64,000 bases of DNA from contig CALSAQ010000004.1 of the NCBI GenBank assembly GCA_943372995.1, positions 225,985 to 289,984 on the forward strand, read 5' to 3'. This document shows positions 18,784 to 26,712 of the stretch, piece after piece. The notes under the pieces were generated by a model. The model was not told the DNA's origin. It searched no databases and saw nothing but the letters and a program-made list of their open reading frames with translations. How positions within the stretch are numbered: position 1 is the stretch's first letter; every line of letters begins with the position of its first letter. The DNA is from CAJBVG01 sp943372995. GTDB taxonomy: Bacteria; Bacteroidota; Bacteroidia; Sphingobacteriales; Sphingobacteriaceae. Made by a program: the position numbers and the translations under genes.

Positions 18784-19401
18784 ATGAGCCACGAAAGAAA
18801 CGCTAAAATTCTTGAACCCTACGTACCCGAAGGCACTGCTTTAACTATGGCGAAGTGGATAGATTATTTTCAGGTGGAGCTATCTATCAATAGGCCTAGA
18901 GAATCGGTTCTTGGCGATTATCGTCATCCTTATGGTGGGAAGGGACATCGTATTTCTGTGAACCGCGATTTAAATCCTTATGCTTTTTTAATTACCCTTA
19001 TTCACGAATTTGCGCATCTTACCAATTGGAATAAAAACAAAAATAAAGTAAAGCCACATGGTGAAGAATGGAGGGAAGAATACAAGAGGTTAATGCAGCC
19101 TTTTTTAGATCGAAAAATTTTCCCAGACGAAATTGATCGAGCAGTAAGAAAATACATGACCAATCCCGCAGCATCAAGTTGCTCCGATGTAAATTTATTA
19201 CGTGTATTAAAACAATTTAATAAAGTACATCATACCGTATTTGTATCAGCAATACCAATAGGTGCAAAATTTCAACTGAAGAACGGACGTACATTTCAAA
19301 AGTTAGAACTAGTACGTAAAAGATTTCGTTGCAAAGAGATACCTAGCGGAGAAATCTATTTATTTAGTCCAGTGTCCGAGGTATACCCAATCACAGAATA
19401 A
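18784..19401 (+). CDS. SprT-like zinc metalloprotease domain protein
   Basis: A 205-residue cytoplasmic protein with the zincin motif HEFAH (His74, Glu75, His78) preceded by NPYAFLITLI, and a further His in KPHGEEWREEY as the probable third ligand. This is the SprT-like pattern, related to the protease domain of Spartan, which degrades DNA-protein crosslinks. The C-terminal 60 residues (RFRCKEIPSGEIYLFSPVSEV) look like a small zinc-ribbon-like beta domain that has lost most cysteines. Its substrate in bacteria is unknown. The ATG at 18784 is immediately after the repeat. The gene ends 2 bp from the stop of the convergent M28 gene. Confidence 0.8.
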   Translation: MSHERNAKILEPYVPEGTALTMAKWIDYFQVELSINRPRESVLGDYRHPYGGKGHRISVNRDLNPYAFLITLIHEFAHLTNWNKNKNKVKPHGEEWREEYKRLMQPFLDRKIFPDEIDRAVRKYMTNPAASSCSDVNLLRVLKQFNKVHHTVFVSAIPIGAKFQLKNGRTFQKLELVRKRFRCKEIPSGEIYLFSPVSEVYPITE

Positions 19402-19403
19402 AT

Positions 19404-20393
19404 TTATTTTATTCCATACACTACTTGAATCAAAGTCTGACCAGTAACTTTTAAACTGTTCTTGTCGATATTCTCTAACTTATCTTCATGCGTATGCCAG
19501 TGCTTCCAAAAGCCTGATTCGCTTCCAGAGTCGTGATGAATTAAATCGATGGTAGGAATGTTTGCGATTGTATTGATGTAATAATGATCGTCGACAATTG
19601 CTGGGGTTTGCTCGTAACTAAAATTAGATGAGTAGCCTGCTATGGCTGCATTTTGCCATACTAATTCTAATACTTGCGGGGCAAAGGTTCTTGATACTTC
19701 TTCTTGTGTGAAAAGAATATTTGCTCCTCCAATCATATCAACTAATACACCAAACATTGGACGATAATTGGCAATAGGCGGATTTTTTGCCCAGTATTGA
19801 GAACCCAAACAATAAGAATCTCTCATCGCTGGAAGTTTACTATCATCGGGCTGTCCGTAATCTTCTAAATCGAATAGAACAATATCTACACCTACTGTGG
19901 GTTGTTGAATAGATAATTGACGAGCTATTTCTAATAATACAGCAGCACTACTTCCGCCATCATTGGCACCATCAATAGGTTTATCTTTATTGTTATCGTC
20001 CTGATCGGCTACGTGCCTTGTATCCCAATGCCCAGCTAAAAGAATCCTGCTCGTAGCTTTAGGTTGAAACGATGCGATAATGTTTTTTAAGTCGAATGTT
20101 TTACTGTCGTAAGTTTTCACTTTACCTGTTTGTACAATAACATTTGCACCATACTGTTTTAAAGTGTTTACAAAATACTCAGCACAATTAGCATGAGCCT
20201 TAGTGCCCGGTACTCTTGGTCCGAACTCCACTTGTTTCTTAATAAATGCAAATGCACTGTCTTCGTTAAAACTAGGGATTATAGTTTTTTTAACTTCAGT
20301 ATTTTCAGTCGACTCTACTTTCTTCCCCTCTTTACACGACAAGAGAAAAAATAAAACAGAAAAAAGTAAAAAATATTTATTTCTAATCATCAT
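19404..20393 (-). CDS. M28 family zinc peptidase / type II glutaminyl cyclase-like lipoprotein
   Basis: A 329-residue lipoprotein (lipobox FFLLSCKEG, Cys20) with an M28 alpha/beta fold. Zinc-site segments visible are AGHWDTRHVADQD, PIDGANDGGSSAAVLLEIAR, VLFDLEDYGQ and DLIHHDSGSE. The GHWDTR and FDLEDYG variants resemble the animal-type glutaminyl cyclases found in Bacteroidota, which convert N-terminal Gln to pyroglutamate on exported proteins. A classical aminopeptidase role is the alternative. It should act in the periplasm, anchored to a membrane. It is the last gene of a minus-strand run from mutL and is separated from cysS only by a 33-bp repeat-filled gap. The start is the first of two Mets. 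Confidence 0.82.
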   Translation of the reverse strand: MMIRNKYFLLFSVLFFLLSCKEGKKVESTENTEVKKTIIPSFNEDSAFAFIKKQVEFGPRVPGTKAHANCAEYFVNTLKQYGANVIVQTGKVKTYDSKTFDLKNIIASFQPKATSRILLAGHWDTRHVADQDDNNKDKPIDGANDGGSSAAVLLEIARQLSIQQPTVGVDIVLFDLEDYGQPDDSKLPAMRDSYCLGSQYWAKNPPIANYRPMFGVLVDMIGGANILFTQEEVSRTFAPQVLELVWQNAAIAGYSSNFSYEQTPAIVDDHYYINTIANIPTIDLIHHDSGSESGFWKHWHTHEDKLENIDKNSLKVTGQTLIQVVYGIK

Positions 20394-20398
20394 ATTAA

Positions 20399-20430
20399 CA
20401 CATTATCACATTACCACATTACCACATTAC
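20399..20430. repeat. Four tandem copies of an 8-bp word
   Basis: CACATTAT followed by three exact CACATTAC units at 20407, 20415 and 20423. The array fills the gap between the M28 start (20393) and the cysS stop, whose TAA lies in the last copy. It shares the CATTAC word with the repeats at 18.3 and 18.75 kb. Confidence 0.85.
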
Positions 20431-21941
20431 TCTTCATATCCCCAACTCGATCCTGTCTTAGAATCCTTAATGAGTAGTCCGTTCTTTTTAAACTTATCAC
20501 GAATCAGATCAACCATAGCGAAATTCTTTTCTGCTCTTGCTTCTCTATATGTAATCATCCATTCTTCTACCATTGGTAAGAAATTCTGATCGTTGTTGAT
20601 ATGAGTATCAGAAACCCCTAATACTTTTTCATTGAAATTAATAAATGTTTCTAGCAATAGGTCGAAAGTATTCTTATCCAATTCCTCTTGTTTAATATGG
20701 CCAGCTTGTATAGAGTTTATTCTTTTCAAGAGGTTATATAATTCTGATATACTTTTTGCAGAATTGAAATCATTGTTCATCCCTTCGTAAACAGCATTAA
20801 TCTCTTCGTTAATTTCAGCACATAATTCCTTGTCTATTTTCGCTGCTTTGTTATCTTCTGCCCAAACTAAATTTTTAGCGGTAATAATCCCATTAATCAT
20901 TTTCATTAAACCTTTCTCCGCAGCTTGTAATGCTTCGTTAGAAAAGTCGAGCGTACTTCTGTAATGAGCTTGCAACATGAAGAAGCGAATGGTTAGTGGC
21001 GAATACGCTTTTTGTAAGAGCGGGTGATCGCCTGAAAAGAACTGAGATAAATTAATGGCATTACCAAGAGATTTACCCATCTTTTGTCCTCCAATAGTAA
21101 TCATGTTATTGTGCATCCAATATTTTGCTGGATGTACATGGTTGCTCGCTTTCGATTGAGCAATCTCGCATTCGTGATGAGGGAATAGTAAATCCATTCC
21201 ACCACCATGTATGTCGAATTGTTCTCCAAGGTATTTAGAGCTCATGGCAGAGCATTCGATGTGCCAACCAGGGAATCCCTCACTCCAAGGAGAGTTCCAG
21301 CGCATGATGTGCTCTGGTGAAGCTTTCTTCCATAAAGCAAAGTCAAAAGAATTTTTCTTTTCTTCTTTACCTTCTAATGATCTTCTTTCTTCGCCAGCAT
21401 GTGCAATTAAATCTTCAAGTATTCTACCAGATAGCTCCCCGTAAGGTTCTTTTTCGTTGTACTTTAATACATCAAAATAAACGGAACCATTAGAAACATA
21501 TGCTAAGCCAGCTTTAATGATTTTTTCAATCATTTCAATTTGCTCGATTATATGTCCACTTGCTCTTGGTTCAATACTCGGACGAATAACAAATAGTTTA
21601 TCCATCATGATGTGGTAAGAATTAGTGTATTCTTGCGCCACTTCCATAGGTTCTAATTGTTCTAAACGAGCACGCTTTGCGATTTTATCATCACCTTCGT
21701 CGCCATCATTTTCCAGATGTCCAACATCAGTAATATTTCTAACGTATCTTACTTTATATCCACAAAATCTTAAATATCTTGAAACTAAATCGAATGTAAC
21801 TGCAGAACGTGCATGCCCTAAATGAGGCTCCCCATACACAGTAGGCCCACATACATATAAGCCTACAAAAGGGCTTTTAATGGGCTCGAAAACTTCTTTT
21901 TCTCTACTTAAAGAATTATATAAACTAATACTTTGCTTCAT
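20427..21941 (-). CDS. cysS: Cysteinyl-tRNA synthetase
   Basis: A class I aminoacyl-tRNA synthetase charging tRNA(Cys). The HIGH motif appears as EPHLGHARS and KMSKS as KMGKSLGNA. Zinc ligands of the family are present: Cys in YVCGPTVYG, Cys in WHIECSAMS, and His residues in LLFPHHECE. The DALR and anticodon-binding C-terminal region is complete (about 504 residues). The frame opens at TTG 21947, but ATG at 21941, giving MKQSISLYN, is the better start. The gene lies 39 bp after the phosphatase-fold gene in a minus-strand run. The stop codon is inside the tandem 8-bp repeat. Confidence 0.96.
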   Translation of the reverse strand: MKQSISLYNSLSREKEVFEPIKSPFVGLYVCGPTVYGEPHLGHARSAVTFDLVSRYLRFCGYKVRYVRNITDVGHLENDGDEGDDKIAKRARLEQLEPMEVAQEYTNSYHIMMDKLFVIRPSIEPRASGHIIEQIEMIEKIIKAGLAYVSNGSVYFDVLKYNEKEPYGELSGRILEDLIAHAGEERRSLEGKEEKKNSFDFALWKKASPEHIMRWNSPWSEGFPGWHIECSAMSSKYLGEQFDIHGGGMDLLFPHHECEIAQSKASNHVHPAKYWMHNNMITIGGQKMGKSLGNAINLSQFFSGDHPLLQKAYSPLTIRFFMLQAHYRSTLDFSNEALQAAEKGLMKMINGIITAKNLVWAEDNKAAKIDKELCAEINEEINAVYEGMNNDFNSAKSISELYNLLKRINSIQAGHIKQEELDKNTFDLLLETFINFNEKVLGVSDTHINNDQNFLPMVEEWMITYREARAEKNFAMVDLIRDKFKKNGLLIKDSKTGSSWGYEE

Positions 21942-21980
21942 AAACAAACATACTAAATATTGATTAAAATTGGATTGAGA

Positions 21981-23084
21981 TTATTTGGATAAATGGAAAA
22001 TTGCTTTTACTGGATAGTGATCTGAATATCTTTTTTTGATGATTCGGTAATCACAGACTTCAAACTCTTTAGAACATAGCAAGTAGTCTATTTGGAAATT
22101 AGGAAAAGCGCCATTATAAGTAACCCCTACACCACTACCTTTTTCTCTAAAAGCATTTTTAAGATTTTTAGAGATAATATTATAGGAATAAGAAGCTGGA
22201 GTGTCGTTAAAATCACCACAAATAATAATTGGATATGGGGTTTCTTCGATGAGCTCCCTTACCATTTCGGCTTGTCCACCTCTATATAGAAATGCATTCT
22301 TCAATCGTGCTCCTATTCTTTTACTCGACTCCATATCAGTTTCTACGTTTTTAACTTGGTCTAAATACTTGTAATCTTCGGGTTGGAAACTGATTGATTG
22401 TAAATGAATATTAATAATTCGTATAGTATCTCCATTATATAGTACATCCGCGTAAGTGCACATATTAGCGTGCATTCTATCGTGAAATCTCAACACCTCA
22501 AAATTGATAATTTTATATTTTGATAATATTGCCATCGACATAAATTCATTGTCGTTTTTATCGAATAATTCTTCTTTGAAATAGGTGTAGCCTCCTTTGT
22601 TCATCAATGAATCCTTGATGTTATATACTCCCTTTCTTCGATAATAAAATTCTTGAAAGCAAATGATATCAGTATTTTCTTTCAAAATCATTTCAAGCAT
22701 TTCGTGCTTCGATTTCTTATCGTATTTGTTTGTTTTAATGGGTTTAAACAAATGAGCATTATAAGAAAGAACAGAAATGTTTTCATCTGGAATAGGAGAT
22801 TTCTTATTCCCTATTTGTACGTAATTTAATAATGTATTCCATCCAATGGCAATAAAAAGTAATGGAGCTAGAGCAAACCATCTTCTATTGATAAGCCAGT
22901 ATATAAAGAATAAGAAATTTACAATCAAGCTAAAAGGGTATGCTAGTCCGAAGAATGCAATCGGCCAATAAACGCTTGGTTTTATCCATGCAGCTAGATA
23001 ACCTACCAGTAAAACAAAAATACTGGCTAAGTTCATAAGTATCATGAACCAGAAAAAAATAGATTTTTTCTTTTGGGTTTTCAT
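21981..23084 (-). CDS. Membrane-anchored endonuclease/exonuclease/phosphatase family protein
   Basis: 367 residues. The N-terminal 90 residues form two or three transmembrane helices (FFWFMILMNLASIFVLLVG; PIAFFGLAYPFSLIVNFLFF; ALAPLLFIAIGWNTLL). A complete EEP catalytic domain follows: ISVLSYNAHLF, IICFQEFYY (metal-binding Glu), IINIHLQS, IICGDFNDTP and the terminal SDHYPVKAIF. The fold covers Mg-dependent nucleases and phosphoesterases; the catalytic domain is probably periplasmic, and the substrate is unknown. The gene begins immediately after the rhomboid stop (no gap), so it is co-transcribed with it. This TM-EEP type is common in Bacteroidota. Confidence 0.85.
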   Translation of the reverse strand: MKTQKKKSIFFWFMILMNLASIFVLLVGYLAAWIKPSVYWPIAFFGLAYPFSLIVNFLFFIYWLINRRWFALAPLLFIAIGWNTLLNYVQIGNKKSPIPDENISVLSYNAHLFKPIKTNKYDKKSKHEMLEMILKENTDIICFQEFYYRRKGVYNIKDSLMNKGGYTYFKEELFDKNDNEFMSMAILSKYKIINFEVLRFHDRMHANMCTYADVLYNGDTIRIINIHLQSISFQPEDYKYLDQVKNVETDMESSKRIGARLKNAFLYRGGQAEMVRELIEETPYPIIICGDFNDTPASYSYNIISKNLKNAFREKGSGVGVTYNGAFPNFQIDYLLCSKEFEVCDYRIIKKRYSDHYPVKAIFHLSK

Positions 23085-23939
23085 TTATTGCCTTCCTGCT
23101 TTAAATAATATTTCTCTTTCCTTTGCTGTTAAATTTTCATATCCAGATTGAGATATTTTATCTAATACTTTATCAATTTCTTCCTGAGTTACTGAATCTC
23201 TTTTGTGAACTACTTTTAGTTTTTTCTTTTTGAATAAGCCTGTAATTCCTTCTAATATCTTCACTGGATATTTAGTCCAGTCGTTGCCACGTTGCAATTG
23301 CTTAATAAATATAAAACCAAACAATGCACCACCTATGTGTGCTAAATGACCACCACTATTACTGCTAGTTATACCAGCCAAGTCAATAAGAAAATAAAAT
23401 AGTGCAATATATTTTAGGCGAATAGGACCGAAAATAGCAAGTACTATAGTATAATTAGGTAGAAGGGTAGCGGCACCAAACACAATTCCCATTACTCCAG
23501 CTGATGCACCAAGAGCTCTTGAGATTCCAACACTATCGCTAAAATAAGGAAAAATATTATAGCAAAGAACATAAAACAATCCACCGAAGATTCCCGATAA
23601 AAAATAGGTGTATATAAATTTTTGCTTCCCTAGGTATTCCTGATAGATACCACCAAACCAATACAACACAAGCATATTGAACAAAATATGAAATACTCCA
23701 TTATGTAGAAACATATAGGTAATCACTGTCCATGGATGTATCAACAGTTGTGTTACATCAGCAGGGAGCATTAAGTAGTAGGTAGAAATATAGTCTAAAG
23801 GATTAGGTAGTTTTAAAAGAAAGCAGAATACATAAAACAATAAGAAAACGATATATATCACAATATTGATAAATATGATTCTCATTAAGAGGTCTCTTCT
23901 TAGGAAAGAGTTTTTTATGTCGTCAATTAAACTGCTCAT
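23085..23939 (-). CDS. Rhomboid family intramembrane serine protease (first)
   Basis: A six-helix rhomboid with the serine in GASAGVMG (Ser146) and the catalytic histidine in GGHLAHIGG (His201), plus the helix-2 HNGVFHILFNM segment, so it should be active. Rhomboids cleave transmembrane segments of substrate proteins within the lipid bilayer. A cytoplasmic C-terminal extension (about 225-284) is very basic, then acidic, and ends in NLTAKEREILFKAGR, a small tail domain seen in many Bacteroidota rhomboids. It is separated by 1 bp from the second rhomboid gene and adjoins the EEP gene. The two rhomboids are only distantly alike, so this is not a recent duplication. Confidence 0.9.
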   Translation of the reverse strand: MSSLIDDIKNSFLRRDLLMRIIFINIVIYIVFLLFYVFCFLLKLPNPLDYISTYYLMLPADVTQLLIHPWTVITYMFLHNGVFHILFNMLVLYWFGGIYQEYLGKQKFIYTYFLSGIFGGLFYVLCYNIFPYFSDSVGISRALGASAGVMGIVFGAATLLPNYTIVLAIFGPIRLKYIALFYFLIDLAGITSSNSGGHLAHIGGALFGFIFIKQLQRGNDWTKYPVKILEGITGLFKKKKLKVVHKRDSVTQEEIDKVLDKISQSGYENLTAKEREILFKAGRQ

Positions 23940-23940
23940 A

Positions 23941-24768
23941 TTAATTCCATCTATTCATTTTCCCTTTCCAATATTTTATCAAGATAAATCCAAATAGCAT
24001 GCCACCTAAATGTGCAAAGTGAGCAACGTTATCAGCTGGGTTGTTTTGTAATCCGCTATATAACTCGAATAAGCCGTATAAGATTACAAAATATTTTGCC
24101 TTCATTGGCAAGAAGAAAAATATATAAATCATTGCATTTGGGAATGTCATTCCGAATGCAAGAAGTACACCAAACACTGCCCCCGAAGCACCAACGGTAG
24201 GGATGTTTTGTTTTACTTGTATAAGTTCGTTTACAATTGCAATGGCATTTTCTTTAAATGGAATGCTATCAGGGTTGTTTGTCCACATTGCCATTAACTC
24301 CGTAAAACTAGAACGGTATTCAGTAGGAACATCATTCAAAATAAAACTTTCGAATGCTCTCGGATTAGGATTGTTTAAGAAAACATCTGCTGCACTTTGT
24401 AATTGTGAGATGTCTATATAGTTTATAAGACTGTGTAATAACGCCGCACCCAGACCAGTGATAATGTAATAGGTTAAAAAACGTTTGGGTCCCCAATAGT
24501 TTTCAAGCACAGCTCCAAACATCCACAAAGCAAACATATTTGAGAACAGGTGCATGAAGTTACCATGCATAAATAGATGCGTGATAAGTTGATAAGGTCT
24601 GAAAAATTCTGAGCCTGGGTAGTATAGCGCTAGATAATCTTTTATATCTATCAGCATTGTATTTTGAAATACAACGGTTGCTACAAAAAACAACCCATTA
24701 ATAATTAATAGGTTTTTTACCACGGTGGGCAATAGTGAGAATCCTTGGGGTCTGTAATTATCCATCAT
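23941..24768 (-). CDS. Rhomboid family intramembrane serine protease (second)
   Basis: 275 residues with the rhomboid catalytic Ser in GASGAVFG (Ser195) and His in HFAHLGGMLFGF (His253), and a helix-2 HGNFMHLFSNMFALWMFG motif. An extra soluble loop of about 70 residues (about 118-190) lies between the third and fourth helices; the previous rhomboid lacks it. It ends in a short basic tail. It follows mutL by 6 bp and is part of the same minus-strand run. Substrates cannot be inferred. Confidence 0.9.
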   Translation of the reverse strand: MMDNYRPQGFSLLPTVVKNLLIINGLFFVATVVFQNTMLIDIKDYLALYYPGSEFFRPYQLITHLFMHGNFMHLFSNMFALWMFGAVLENYWGPKRFLTYYIITGLGAALLHSLINYIDISQLQSAADVFLNNPNPRAFESFILNDVPTEYRSSFTELMAMWTNNPDSIPFKENAIAIVNELIQVKQNIPTVGASGAVFGVLLAFGMTFPNAMIYIFFFLPMKAKYFVILYGLFELYSGLQNNPADNVAHFAHLGGMLFGFILIKYWKGKMNRWN

Positions 24769-24774
24769 TTATTA

Positions 24775-26598
24775 TTATGCAAAATAAGCAGCAAGCTCTT
24801 CTAAACTTATTCGAACAAATGTCGATTTGCTATTAATCCCTGTTTGTGGGAGTTCACAAGCAAATAGTTCATCAATTAAATGATTCATTTCTTCTTGATT
24901 TAATGCTTTCCCAGCTTTTATCGACGATTGTTTAGCTAATGAACGTGCGAGTATTTCCTTTTGTTCAAATTTTTGTAAAGAACTTTGTTGTTTGTAAGAT
25001 TCGAGCAAGCCCATGAGCATTTGTTCTTCATTTGCTGCAGTGATTTCAGCAGGAACACCATGTATCACAAAGGTATTCTTACCAAACTCTTGAATATCGA
25101 AACCAACTTGTTGCAGATCTTCTAATAACATTTTGCATAGTTCAAAATCTGCGGCATTCATATGAACGCTTTGTGGGAATAAAGATTGTTGTGTGCTGCC
25201 TGCTTGTTGTGTAAGCATTTCGTAAAATCGTTCAAACAATATCCTTTCATGAGCTGCCTGTTGATCAATCATTAGTATTCCATTTTTTATCGGACTTACA
25301 ATATAACGTTGATGGAGCTGAAAGGTGTTCCTTTCACTAATGTCGGTTTGTTTTAATTGCTCTTCTTGATGAAGAGAAATCTGTTCATCGTCATTAGGTT
25401 TTACGATTTCATATAAGGCTTCCCAACCAGCATTGCTACGAGGCATTGCGGTTTGACCTGGTACGTAACCCGATTGATGTCTTTTTTCAAATGGATTAAA
25501 GGTCGGGTTGATGGCAATAGTTGGGATTACAATTTCGTCGGTTTTCGGGTTAAAAGGTTTTAAATTATTAAAACTCGATTCGGTATTGAAATCGATACTC
25601 GGACTCACATGGTATTTACCTAATGAACGCTTTATCGCCGACCTTAAAATCGCATACACCAATTTTTCGTCTTCAAATTTTATTTCTGTCTTGGTAGGAT
25701 GAACATTCACATCAATGTGTTTCGGGTTGATATCAATAAACAACACATAAAAAGGAAAACTGTCGGAGCCTAATAATTCTTCAAAGGCATTCATCACTGC
25801 ATGGTTGAGATAAGGATCTTTAATAAATCTTTTGTTTACAAAGAAGTATTGTTCGCCTCTGGTTTTCTTTGCGAATTGAGGTTTTCCTATAAATCCATCA
25901 ATTTCTATTATATCTGTTTTCTCTTCTACAGGAACAAGACGTTCGTTGTATTGATTTCCGAAAATAGCAGTGATACGTTGCTTGGTGTTCCCAATAGGCA
26001 GGTGAAACATTTCTTGCCCATCATGGTGCATGCTAAAAAATATTTCAGGATGTGCTAAAGCCTGACGTTGAAATTCGTCGATAATATGACGTAATTCTAC
26101 AGGGTTCGACTTTAGGAAATTTCTCCTTGCAGGGATATTGTAAAACAAGTTCTTGATGGAGATTTGTGTACCATCAGTCATGCTGCAAGCTTCCTGTTTG
26201 GTTATTTTAGATCCTTCAATTTCAATTAATGTTCCCGTGCTCGATTGTGCCAATTTAGTTTTCAGCTCCACTTGGGCAATAGCCGAAATAGAAGCCATAG
26301 CTTCCCCTCTGAAGCCCATAGTTCTAATTTCGAATAGGTCTTCTGCCTTTTTTATTTTGGAAGTGGCATGTCTTTCGAAACACATGCGAGCGTCGGTTTC
26401 CGACATCCCTTTACCATTATCGATTACCTGTATTAAGCTTTTGCCGGAGTCTTTGATAATCAATTTTATCTGAGTAGCACCAGCATCTATAGCATTCTCT
26501 AAGAGTTCTTTTACGGCGGAAGATGGACGCTGAATAACTTCCCCTGCTGCAATCTGGTTCGCGACCGAATCTGGTAATAATTTTATGATATCCGACAT
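24775..26598 (-). CDS. mutL: DNA mismatch repair protein MutL
   Basis: MutL couples MutS mismatch recognition to strand removal. The GHKL ATPase domain is intact: ELLENAIDAGAT, QVIDNGKGMS, TMGFRGEAMASISAIA and VNVHPTKTEIKF. The C-terminal dimerisation domain is present, 607 residues in all. The nuclease motif DQHAxxExxxxE of MutL endonucleases reads DQQAAHERILFE (residues 445-456), with His replaced by Gln. The ACR and CPHGRPT zinc-site motifs are also missing: AKQSSIKAG stands at the first, and LPQTGINSKST at the second. A nicking activity is therefore doubtful. It is first in a minus-strand run. The 114-bp divergent gap to the GH3 gene holds possible -7 elements for both sides (26657-26664 plus; 26684-26691 minus). 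Confidence 0.94.
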   Translation of the reverse strand: MSDIIKLLPDSVANQIAAGEVIQRPSSAVKELLENAIDAGATQIKLIIKDSGKSLIQVIDNGKGMSETDARMCFERHATSKIKKAEDLFEIRTMGFRGEAMASISAIAQVELKTKLAQSSTGTLIEIEGSKITKQEACSMTDGTQISIKNLFYNIPARRNFLKSNPVELRHIIDEFQRQALAHPEIFFSMHHDGQEMFHLPIGNTKQRITAIFGNQYNERLVPVEEKTDIIEIDGFIGKPQFAKKTRGEQYFFVNKRFIKDPYLNHAVMNAFEELLGSDSFPFYVLFIDINPKHIDVNVHPTKTEIKFEDEKLVYAILRSAIKRSLGKYHVSPSIDFNTESSFNNLKPFNPKTDEIVIPTIAINPTFNPFEKRHQSGYVPGQTAMPRSNAGWEALYEIVKPNDDEQISLHQEEQLKQTDISERNTFQLHQRYIVSPIKNGILMIDQQAAHERILFERFYEMLTQQAGSTQQSLFPQSVHMNAADFELCKMLLEDLQQVGFDIQEFGKNTFVIHGVPAEITAANEEQMLMGLLESYKQQSSLQKFEQKEILARSLAKQSSIKAGKALNQEEMNHLIDELFACELPQTGINSKSTFVRISLEELAAYFA

Positions 26599-26712
26599 AG
26601 TACTCTAATTCAAGGTTGTGGAGAAAATTAATTCCTCTAAAACTTGATTGATTTATTAGTTTTGTAAATAATTATAAACTATACAAAATTACATTTTTTT
26701 CGGGCAGAAGAC

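Noticed and set aside
20203..20589. Plus-strand frame across the M28/cysS boundary
   Set aside because: Antisense shadow spanning two well-supported minus-strand genes and a tandem repeat.
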